From positions 59,174,920-59,238,919 of the forward strand of contig OX352765.1 in the NCBI GenBank assembly GCA_947095585.1: a stretch of DNA of 64,000 nucleotides, read 5' to 3'. This DNA is from Nephrocerus scutellatus (lineage: Eukaryota > Arthropoda > Insecta > Diptera > Pipunculidae). Of the stretch, positions 51,442 to 62,400 are shown piece by piece (position 1 is the stretch's first letter; each line of letters opens with the position of its first letter). Under the pieces are notes generated by a model. The model worked only from the letters and a program-made list of their open reading frames with translations, ran no database searches and was not told where the DNA came from. Both the position numbers and the translations under genes were made by a program.

Positions 51442-53956
51442 ACGATTAGTCCCGTTAGACTTGCTCTGATTGTCCAACATAGTATTAGCCTTTTATAGCT
51501 TATGATACGAGCTTTCTAATGATGGTAATATTTAATCATAAAATTTTAAATCCTGCCCCTACTAACAAATCAGAAGTCACCAACAATTTATAAAATTTAG
51601 TACCCAACATTTTCGTTAATTGCGATAAGTCCCGTTAGGCTTGCTCTCATTGTCCAACATGCTTTCTAATGGTGGTAATATTTGATCTTAAATTAAAATC
51701 TTGCCACACTATCAAACAAAAAACCTCAAAAAATTTATAAAATTTAATACCCACATTTTTATTTAATTACGATTAGACCCGTTTGGCTTGCTCTGATTGT
51801 CCAACATAGTACTAGCCTTTTATAGCTAATGACACGAGCTTTCTAATGATGGTAATATTTAATCATAAAATTTTAAATCCTGCCCCTACTAACAAATCAG
51901 AAGCCACCAACAATTTATAAAATTTAGTACCCAACATTTTCGTTAATTGCGATAAGTCCCGTTAGGCTTGCTCTCATTGTCCAACATAGTACTAGCCTTT
52001 TATAGCTTATGATATGAGCTTTCTACTGATGGTATTATTTGATCATAAAATTCAAATCTTACCCCAAAATCAAATAAAAACCTTCAACAATTTTTAAAAT
52101 TTAGTACCCAACATTTACTTTAAATGCGATAAGTCCCGTTAGGCTTGCTCTGATTGTCCAACATAGTACTAGCCTTCTATAGCTTACGACACGATCTTTT
52201 TAATGATGGTAATATTTAATCAAAAAATTTAAATCCTGCCCCCCACTAACAAATCAGAAACCTACAACAATTTATAAAATTTAGTAACCAACATTTTCTC
52301 TAATTGCAATAAGTCCCGTTAGGCTTGCTCTGATTTTCCAACATAGTATTAGCCTTTCATAGCCTATGACACGTTCTCCCTAATGATGGTTATATTTGGT
52401 CCTAAAATTAAATTCTTGCCACACTATCAAACAAAAAACCTCCAAAAATTTATAAAATTTAATACCCACATTTTTATATAATAGCGATTAGTACCGTTAG
52501 GCTTGCTCTGATTTTCCAACATAGTAACAGCCTTTCATAGCCTATGACACGTGCTATCTATGGGTGGTAATATTTGATCATAAAATTATAATCTTGCCCC
52601 ACTATCAAACAAAAAACCTCCAAAAATTTATAAAATTTAATACCCACATTTTCTTTAATAACGATTAGTCTCGTTTGGCTTGCTCTGATTTTCAAACATA
52701 GTAATATCATTTATTGTTTATGACACGAGCTTTCTAATGATTGTATTATTTAATCATAAAATTTAAATCCTGCCCCACTAACAAATCAGAAACCACCAAC
52801 AATTTATAAAATTTAATACCCACATTTTTCTTTAATTACGATTAGTCCCGTTAGGCTTGCTCTGATTTTCCAACATAGTATTAGCCTTTCATAGCCTATG
52901 ACACGTGCTCTCTAATGATGGTAATACTTGGACATAAAATTCAATTCTTGTCCAACTATCAAACAAAAACCTCCAACAATTAATACAATTTAGTACCCAA
53001 CATTTTCGTTAATGGCGATAAGTCCCGTTAGGCATGCTCTGATTGTCTAACATAGTTCTAGCCCTTTATAGCTTATGACACGAACTTTCTAATGAAGGTA
53101 TTATTTAATCTTAAAATTTAAATCCTGCCCCACTAACAAATCAGAAACCACCAACAATTTATACCATTTAATACCCACATTTTTCTTTAATTACGATTAG
53201 TTCCGTTTGGCTTACTCTGATTTTCCAACATAGTAATATCATTTATAGCTTATGACACGATCTTTTTAATGATGGTAATATTTAATCATAAAATTTAAAT
53301 CCTGCCCTCCCACTAACAAATCATAAACCTACAACAATTTATAAAATTTAGTAACCAACATTTTCTCTAATTGCAATAAGTCCCGTTAGGCCTGCTCTGA
53401 TTTTCCAACAGGTTACTAGTCTTTAATAGCCTAGACACGTGCTTTCTAATGGTGGTAATATTTGATCTTAAATTAAATTCTTGCCACACTATCAAACAAA
53501 AAACCTCCAAAAATTTATAAAATTTAATACCCACATTTTTATATAATAGCGATTAGTCCCGTTAGGCTTGCTCTGATTTTCCAACATAGTATTATCCTTT
53601 CATAGCCTATGACACGTGCTTTCTAATGGTGGTAATACTTGGTCATAAAATTCAATTCTTGTCCCACTATCAAACAAAAACCTCCAACAATTTATACAAT
53701 TTAGTATCCAACATTTTATTTAATTGCGATAGGTCCCGTTAGGCTTGCTCTGATTGTCGAACATAGTACCAGCGTTTTATAGCTTATGACACGAGCTTTC
53801 TAATGATGGTAATATTTAATTATACAATTTTAAATCCTGCCCCACTAACAAATCAGAATTTTGTACCCAAATTTTACTTTAATTACGTTAAGTACCGTTA
53901 CGCTTGCTCTTATTGTCCAACATAGTACTAGCCTTTTATAGCTTATGATACGAGCT
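51442..53956 (+). repeat. Monomeric domain of full-length repeats
   Basis: From 51,769 landmarks fall at 51,949, 52,126, 52,306, 52,484, 52,661, 52,838, 53,015, 53,193, 53,373, 53,549 and 53,726, giving eleven consecutive monomers of 176-180 bp. Neither the 159/128-bp classes nor long monomers occur. Neighbouring monomers differ from each other (GCGAT, GCAAT, ACGAT starts; TTTATATAATAGC ends) more than repeats in the higher-order blocks do. A 147-bp unit with a deletion at 51,660 precedes it and a 159-bp unit with AGAATTTTGTACCC ends it at about 53,885. Confidence 0.85.
52306..52483 (+). repeat. Representative full-length 178-bp monomer
   Basis: This copy starts at GCAATAAGTCCC and ends just before the next landmark (GCGATTAGTACC at 52,484). 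It shows every consensus block and no length change, so it is a reference for the variants. The AT-rich blocks lie near monomer positions 91-113 and 145-160. The more GC-rich part is the GTCCCGTTAGGCTTGCTC block near the start. Landmark-to-landmark distances of 175-180 bp are the commonest class in the window. Confidence 0.9.
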
Positions 53957-53962
53957 TTAAAT
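53952..53962 (+). other. Junction GACACGAGCTTT-type monomer to AAATCCTGCCCC
   Basis: TATGATACGAGCTTT is followed directly by AAATCCTGCCCCAC, skipping the TAATGATGGTAATATTTAATCATAAAATT block. This joins the monomeric domain to a module resembling 27.8-28.2 and 31.1-31.4 kb. TTTAAA-rich microhomology is available on both sides. Confidence 0.8.
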
Positions 53963-54031
53963 CCTGCCCCACTAACAAATCATAAACCACCAACAATTAA
54001 TAAAATTTAGTACCCAACATTTTCGTTAATT

Positions 54032-54624
54032 GCGATAAGTCCTCTTAGGCATGCTCTGATTGTCTAACGTAGTACTAGCCCTTTATAGCTTATGACACGA
54101 ACTTTCTAATGAAGGTATAATTTAATCTTAACATTTAAATTCTGCCCCACTAACATATCAGAAACCTTCAAAAGTTTTGTACCCAACATTGCGATAAGAC
54201 TCGTTAGGCTTGCTCTAATGATGGTATTATTTAATCATAAAATTTAAATCCTGCCCCACTAACAAATCAGAATCCACCAACAATTTATAAAATTTAGTAC
54301 CCAACATTTTCGTTAATTGCTATAAGTCCCGTTAGGCATGCTCTGATTGTCTAACATAGCACTAGCCCTTTATAGATTATGACACGAATTTTCTAATGAA
54401 GGTATTATTTAATCTTAAAATTTAAATCCTGCCCCACTAACATATCAGAAACCTTCAAAAATGTATAAAATGTTGTACCCAACATTTTCTTTAATTGCGA
54501 TAAGACTCGTTAGGCTTGCTCTAATGATGGTATTAGTTAATCATAAAATTTAAATCCTGACCAACTAACAAATCAGAAACCACAAACAAGTTATAAAATT
54601 TAGTAACCAACATTTTCGTTAATT
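54032..54624 (+). repeat. 593-bp higher-order unit
   Basis: Monomers start at 54,032, 54,191, 54,319 and 54,497: lengths 159, 128, 178 and 128 bp. It has the TCCTCTTAGG start and AAAGTTTTG mark of the 27.88-kb family, joined to a 3' end of the 36-kb family, so the unit is chimeric. Confidence 0.87.
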
Positions 54625-55212
54625 GCGATAAGTCCTGTTAGGCATGCTCTGATTGCCTAACGTAGTACTACCCCTTTATAGCTTATGACACGAACTTTCT
54701 AATGAAGGTATAATTTAATCTTAACATTTAAATTCTGCCCCACTAACATATCAGAAACCTTCAAAAATTTTGTACCCAACATTGCGATAAGATAGGCTTG
54801 CTCTAATGATGGTATTATTTAATCATAAAATTTAAATCCTGCCCCACTAACAAATCAGAATCCACCAACAATTTATAAAATTTAGTACCCAACATTTTCG
54901 TTAATTGCTATAAGTCCCGTTAGGCGTGCTCTGATTGTCTAACATAGCACTAGCCCTTTATAGATTATGACACGAATTTTCTAATGAAGGTATTATTTAA
55001 TCTTAAAATTTAAATCCTGCCCCACTAACATATCAGAAACCTTCAAAAATGTATAAAATGTTGTACCCAACATTTTCTTTAATTGCGATAAGACTCGTTA
55101 GGCTTGCTCTAATGATGGTATTAGTTAATCATAAAATTTAAATCCTGCCCAACTAACAAATCAGAAACCACAAACAAGTTATAAAATTTAGTAACCAACA
55201 TTTTCGTTAATT
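54625..55212 (+). repeat. 588-bp higher-order unit, sister of 36,889-37,476
   Basis: Monomers start at 54,625, 54,784, 54,907 and 55,085: lengths 159, 123, 178 and 128 bp. Private bases link it to the third tandem unit at 36,889 (+17,736). Confidence 0.9.
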
Positions 55213-55914
55213 GCGATAAGTCCTGTTAGGCATGCTCTGATTGTCTAACGTAGTACTAGCCCTTTATAGCTTATGATACGAACTTTCTAATGAAGGTATA
55301 ATTTAATCTTAACATTTAAATTCTGCCCCACTAACATATCAGAAACCTTCAAAAATTTTGTACCCAACATTGCGATAAGACTCGTTAGGCTTGCTCTAAT
55401 GATGGTATTATTTAATCATAAAATTTAAATCCTGCCCCACTAACAAATCAGAATCCACCAACAATTTATAAAATTTAGTACCCAACATTTTCGTTAATTG
55501 CTATAAGTCCCGTTAGGCATGCTCTGATTGTCTAACATAGTACTAGCCTTTTATAGCTTATGATACGAGCTTTCTAATGAAGGTATAATTTAATCTTAAC
55601 ATTTAAATTCTGCCCCACTAACATATCAGAAACCTTCAAAAATTTTGTACCCAACATTGCGATAAGACTCGTTAGGCTTGCTCTAATGATGGTATTATTT
55701 GATCATAAAATTCAAATCTTACCCCACTATCAAATCAGAAACCTACAACAATTTATAAAATGTAGTACCCAACATTTTTTTTAATTGCGATAAGACTCGT
55801 TAGGCTTGCTCTAATGATGGTATTAGTTAATCATAAAATTTAAATCCTGCCCAACTAACAAATCAGAAACCACAAACAAGTTATAAAATTTAGTAACCAA
55901 CATTTTCGTTAATT
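55213..55914 (+). repeat. 702-bp short-monomer run, sister of 37,477-38,178
   Basis: Landmarks at 55,213, 55,372, 55,500, 55,659 and 55,787 repeat the 159+128+159+128+128 pattern. The run exits into GCAATAAGTCCC at 55,915. Confidence 0.87.
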
Positions 55915-56718
55915 GCAATAAGTCCCGTTAGGCTTGCTCTGGTTTTCCATTATGTTACCAGTCTTTCATAGCATATGACATGAGCTTTCTAATAATGGTA
56001 ATATTTAATCATAAAATTTAAATCCTGACCCACTAACATATCAGGAACCTACAACAATTTAGGCTTGCTCTGATTGTCCAACATAATACTAGCCTTTTAT
56101 AGCTCATGACACGAGCTTTCCAACGATGGTAATTCTTTATCATAAAAATTAAATGTTGCCCCACTATCAAATCAAAACCTTCAAAAAAATTTTAAATTTA
56201 GTCCCCAACATTTTATTTAATTGCGATAGGTCCCGTTCTAATTGTCCAACATTGACATTTCTTTCATAGCCTATGACACGTGCACTCTAAGGGTCGTAAT
56301 ATTTGATCATAAAATTAAAACCTTGCCACACTGTAGCTTATGACACGAGCTTTCCCACGATGGCAATACTTGATCATACATTATAATTCTGATCCCACTA
56401 TCAAACAAAAAACCTCCCACAAATTATAAAATTTAGTACCCAACATTTTCTTTAACTGCGATAAGTCCCGGTAGGCTTGCTCTGATTGTCCAACATTGAC
56501 AATTCTTTCATAGCCTATGACACGTGCTTTCTAAAGGTCGTAATATTTGTTCATAAAATTAAAATCATACCACACTATAGCTTATGACACGAGCTTTCCC
56601 ACGATAGCAATATTTGATCCTACATTTCAATTCTGATCCCACTATCAAATCAAAACCTTCAACAATTTTTAAAATTTAGTACCCAACATTTTCTTTAATT
56701 GCGATAAGTCCCGTTAGG

Positions 56719-57178
56719 CATGCTCTGATTGTCTAACATAGTACTAGTCCTTTATAGCTTATGACACGAACTTTCTAATGAAGGTATTATTTAATCTTAA
56801 AATTTAAATCCTGCCCCACTAACATATCAGAAACCTTCAAAAATTTATAAAATTTTGTACGAAATATTTTCTTTAATTGCTCTAATGATGGTATTATTTA
56901 ATCATAAAATTTAAATCCTGCCCCCCACTAACAAATCAGAAACCACCAACAATTTATAAAATTGAGTACCCAACATTTACGTTAATTGCGATAAGTCCCG
57001 TTAGGCATGCTCTGATTGTCTAACATAGTACTAGCCCTTTATAGCATATGACACGAATTTTCTAATGAAGGTATTATTTAATCTTAAAATTTAAATCCTG
57101 CCCCACTAACATATCAGAAACCTTCAAAAATTTATAAAATTGTTTACCCAACATTTTCTTTAATTGCGATAAGTCCCG
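56719..57178 (+). repeat. Fragment of the 8.8-9.2 kb module
   Basis: Carries GTACGAAATATTTTC, the ultra-short ATTGCTCTAATG join near 56,879, CCTGCCCCCCAC and TTGTTTACCCAAC in the order seen at 8.87-9.17 and 26.97-27.27 kb. It is cut off at 57,178, where AAGTCCCG is joined to CTGCCCCACTAAC, an abrupt junction I saw nowhere else. Confidence 0.8.
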
Positions 57179-57997
57179 CTGCCCCACTAACATATCAGAA
57201 ACCTTCAAAAGCTTTGTACCCAACATTGCGATAAGACTCGTTAGGCTTGCTCTAATGATGGTATTATTTAATCATAAAATTTAAATCCTGCCCCACTAAC
57301 AAATCAGAATCCACCAACAATTTATAAAATTTAGTACCCAACATTTTCGTTAATTGCTATAAGTCCCGTTAGGCATGCTCTGATTGTCTAACATAGCACT
57401 AGCCCTTTATAGCTTATGACACGAACTTTCTAATGAAGGTATAATTTAATCTTAACATTTAAATTCTGCCCCACTAACATATCAGAAACCTTCAAAAATG
57501 TTGTACCCAACATTGCGATAAGACTCGTTAGGCTTGCTCTAATGATGGTATTATTTAATCATAAAATTTAAATCCTGCCCCACTAACAAATCAGAAACCA
57601 CCAACAATTTTTAAAATTTAGTACCCAACATTTTCTTTATTTGCGATAAGTCCCGTTAGGCTTGCTCTGATTTTCCAACAGGTTTCTAGCCTTTCATTGC
57701 CTATGACACGTGCTTTCTAATGGTGGTAATATTTGATCTTAAATTAAAATCTTGCAACACTATCACACAAAAAACCTCCAAAAATTTTTTAAAATTTAAT
57801 ACCCACATTTTTCTTTAATTACGATTAGTCCCGTTTGGCTTGCTCTGATTTTCCAACATAGTTATATCATTTATAGCTTATGACACGAGCATTCTAATGA
57901 TGGTATTAGTTAATCATAAAATTTAAATCCTGCCCAACTAACAAATCAGAAACCACAAACAAGTTATAAAATTTAGTAACCAACATTTTCGTTAATT

Positions 57998-58590
57998 GCG
58001 ATAAGTCCTGTTAGGCATGCTCTGATTGTCTAACGTAGTACTAGCCCTTTATAGCTTATGATACGAACTTTCTAATGAAGGTATAATTTAATCTTAACAT
58101 TTAAATTCTGCCCCACTAACATATCAGAAACCTTCAAAAATTTTGTACCCAACATTGCGATAAGACTCGTTAGGCTTGCTCTAATGATGGTATTATTTAA
58201 TCATAAAATTTAAATCCTGCCCCACTAACAAATCAGAATCCACCAACAATTTATAAAATTTAGTACCCAACATTTTCGTTAATTGCTATAAGTCCCGTTA
58301 GGCATGCTCTGATTGTCTAACATATTACTAGCCTTTTATAGCTTATGATACGAGCTTTCTAATGATGGTATTATTTGATCATAAAATTCAAATCTTACCC
58401 CACTATCAAATCAGAAACCTACAACAATTTATAAAATGTAGTACCCAACATTTTCTTTAATTGCGATAAGACTCGTTAGGCTTGCTCTAATGATGGTATT
58501 AGTTAATCATAAAATTTAAATCCTGCCCAACTAACAAATCAGAAACCACAAACAAGATATAAAATTTAGTTACCAACATTTTCGTTAATT
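57998..58590 (+). repeat. 593-bp higher-order unit
   Basis: Monomers start at 57,998, 58,157, 58,285 and 58,463: lengths 159, 128, 178 and 128 bp. It is the +16,803 sister of 41,195-41,787 and shares its private ATATTACTAGCC and AAGATATAAAAT bases. Confidence 0.88.
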
Positions 58591-58945
58591 GCAATAAGTC
58601 CCGTTAGGCTTGCTCTGGTTTTCCATTATGTTACCAGTCTTTCATAGCATATGACATGAGCTTTCTAATAATGGTAATATTTAATCATAAAATTTAAATC
58701 CTGACCCACTAACATATCAGGAACCTACAACAATTTATAAAATGTTGTACCCAAATTTTTCTTTAATTACGTTAAATACCGTTAGGCTTGCTCTGATTGT
58801 CCAACATAATACTAGCCTTTTATAGCTCATGACACGAGCTTTCCAACGATGGTAATTCTTTATCATAAAAATTAAATGTTGCCCCACTATCAAATCAAAA
58901 CCTTCAAAAAAATTTTAAATTTAGTCCCCAACATTTTATTTAATT

Positions 58946-59432
58946 GCGATAGGTCCCGTTAGGCTTGCTCTAATTGTCCAACATTGACATTTCTTTCATA
59001 GCCTATGACACGTGCACTCTAAGGGTCGTAATATTTGATCATAAAATTAAAACCTTGCCACACTGTAGCTTATGACACGAGCTTTCCCACGATGGCAATA
59101 CTTGATCATACATTATAATTCTGATCCCACTATCAAACAAAAAACCTCCCACAAATTATAAAATTTAGTACCCAACATTTTCTTTAATTGCGATAAGTCC
59201 CGGTAGGCTTGCTCTGATTGTCCAACATTGACAATTCTTTCATAGCCTATGACACGTGCTTTCTAAAGGTCGTAATATTTGATCATAAAATTAAAATCAT
59301 ACCACACTATAGCTTATGACACGAGCTTTCCCACGATAGCAATATTTGATCCTACATTTCAATTCTGATCCCACTATCAAATCAAAACCTTCAACAATTT
59401 TTAAAATTTAGTACCCAACATTTTCTTTAATT
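58946..59432 (+). repeat. Long-monomer pair (244 + 243 bp)
   Basis: The units are 58,946-59,189 and 59,190-59,432, in the order CACTGTAGC then CACTATAGC. Sisters are 42,143-42,629 and 1,416-1,902. It lies just upstream of the point where segment C switches from B-like to A-like order. Confidence 0.85.
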
Positions 59433-62400
59433 GCGATAAGACCCGTTAGGCTTGCTCTGATTGTCTAACATAGTACTAGCCCTTTATTACTTTCTAATGA
59501 AGGTACAATTTAATTTTAAAATTTAAGTCCTGCCCCACTAACATATCAGAAACCTTCAAAAATTTATAAAATTTTGTACGCAAAATTTTCTTTAATTGCG
59601 AAAAGTCCCGGTAGCCTTGCTCTAATCGTCCAACATGTTACTAGCCTTTCATAGCCTATGACACGTACTTTCTAAGGGTGGTAATATTTGATCATAAAAT
59701 TAAAATCTTGTCCCACTATCAAACAAAAAACCTCCAAAAATTTATAAAATTTAATACCCATATTTTCTTTTAATTACGATTAGTCCCGTTAGGCTTGCTC
59801 TGATTGTCCAACATAGTACTAGCCTTTTATAGCTAATGACACGAGCTTTCTAATGATGGTAATATTTAATCATAAAATTTTAAATCCGACCCACTAACAA
59901 AACAGAAACCACCAACAATTTATAAAATTTTGTACCCAACATTTTCGTTAAGTGTGATAAGTCCCGTTAGTCTTGATCTGATTGTCCAACATAGTACTAG
60001 CCTTCTATAGCCTATGACACGTGCTTTCTAATGGTGGTAATACTTGGTCATAAAATTCAATTTTTGTCCCACTATCAAACAAAAACCTTCAACAATTTAA
60101 ACAATTTAGTACCCAACATTTTATTTAATTGCGATAGGTCCCGTTAGACTTGCTCTGATTTTCCAACATAGTAATAGCCTTTCATACCCTATGACACGTG
60201 CTATCTAAGGGTGGTAATATTTGATCATAAAATTAAAATATTGCCCCACTATCAAACAAAAAACCTCAAAAAATTTATAAAATTTAATACCCACATTTTT
60301 CTTTAATTACGATTAGTCCCGTTTGCCTTGCTCTGATTTTCCAACATAGTAATATCATTTATAGCTTATGACACGAGCTTTCTAATGATTGTATTATTTA
60401 ATCATAAAATTTAAATCCTGCCCCACTATCAAATCAGAAACCACCAACAATTTCTAAAATTTAGCTCCCAACATTTTCGTTAATTGCGATAAGTCACGTT
60501 AGGCATGCTCTGATTGTCTAACATAGTACTAGCCCTTTATAGCTTATGACACGAACTTTCTAATGAAGGTATAATTTAATCTTAAAATTTAAATCCTGCC
60601 CCACTAACATATCAGAAACCTTCAAAAATTTATAAATCTTGTAAATCAACATTATCTTTAATTGCTCTAATGATAGTATTATTTAATCATAACATTTAAA
60701 TCCTGCCCCACCAACAATTTATAAAATTGTGTACCCAAGATTTTCGTTAATTGCGATAAGTCCCGTTAGGCTTGCTCTGATTTTCCATTATGTTACCAGC
60801 CTTTCATAGCATATGACATCAGCTTTCTAATAATGGTAATATTTAATCTAAAATTTAAATCCTGCCCCAATAACAAATCAGAAACCACCAACAATTTATA
60901 AAATTTAGTAACCAACATTTTCGTTAATTGCGATAAGTCCCGTTAGGCTTTCTCTGATTTTATATTATGTTACCAGCCTTTCATAGCATATGCCATCAAC
61001 TTTTTAATAATGGAAATATTTAATCTAAAATTTAAATCCTGACCCACTAACATATCAGAAACCTACAACAATTTATAAAATTTTGTACCCAAATTTTTCT
61101 TTAATTACGTTAAATACCGTTAAGCTTGCTCTTATTGTCCATCATGTTAATAGCCTTTTATAGCTTATGACACATTCTTTCCAACGATGGTAATATTTGA
61201 TCATAAAAAACAAATCTTACCCCACTATCAAATAAAAACCTTCAACAAATTTTAAAATTGAGTACCCAACATTTTTTTTAATTGCGATAAGTCCCGTTAG
61301 GCTTGCTCTTATTGTCCAACATAGAACTAGCCTTCTATAGCTTACAACACGATCCTTTTAATGATGGTAATATTTAATCATAAAATTTAAATCCTGCCCC
61401 ACTAACAAATCAGAAACCTACAACAATTTATAAAATTTAGTAACCAACATTTTCTTTAATTGCGATAAGTCCCGTTAGGCTTGCTCTGATTGTACAACAT
61501 TGACAATACTTTCATAGCCTATGCCACGTGTTTTCTAAGGGTCGTAATATTTGATCATAAAATTAAAATCTTGTCACACTATCAAATCAAAACCTTCAAC
61601 AATTTTTAAAATTTAGTCCCCAACATTTTCTTTAATTGCGATAAGTCCCGTTAGGCTTGCTCTGATTGTACAACATTGACAATAATTTCATAGCCTATGC
61701 CACGTGTTTTCTAAGGGTCGTAATATTTGATCATAAAATTAAAATCTTGCCACACTATCAAATCAAAACCTTCAACAATTTTTAAATTTAGTACCCAACA
61801 TTTTATTTAATTGCGATAGGTCCCGTTAGGCTTGCTCTGGTTTTCCATTATGTTACCAGTCTTTCATAGCATATGACATGAGCTTTCTAATGATGGTATT
61901 ATTTAACAATAAAATTTAAATCCTGACCCACTAACATATCAGAAACCTACAACAATTTATAAAATTTTGTACCCAAATTTTTCTTCAATTATGTTAAATA
62001 CCGTTAAGCTTGCTCTTATTGTCCATCATGTTAATAGCCTTTTATAGCTTATGAAACGATCTTTCCAACGATGGTAATATTTGATCATAAAATTCAATTC
62101 TTGTCCCACTATCAAACAAAAACCTTCAACAATTTATACAATTTAGTACCCAACATTTTATTTAATTGCGATAGGTCCCGTTAGACTTGCTCTGATTGTC
62201 GAACATAGTACCAGCCTTTTATAGCTTATGACACGAGCTTTCTAATTATGGTAATATTTAATTATACAATTTTAAATCCTGCCCCACTAACAAATCAGAA
62301 TTTTGTAACCAAATTTTACTTTAATTACGTTAAGTACCGTTACGCTTGCTCTTATTGTCCAACATAGTACTAGCCTTTTATAGCTTATGATACAACTATG

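Larger units (their letters stand above)
53957..56718 (+). repeat. Duplicate of 36.8-38.98 kb with two higher-order units
   Basis: From about 54.5 kb, landmarks match 36.8-38.98 kb at exactly +17,736 (36,925/54,661 and 38,501/56,237), including the private GATTGCCTAACG, TTAGGCGTGC and CCCGTTCTAATTG changes. The first 0.5 kb instead resembles 27.8-28.9 kb. The match stops at about 56,719, where GGCATGCTCTG replaces GGCTTGCTCTG. Confidence 0.87.
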
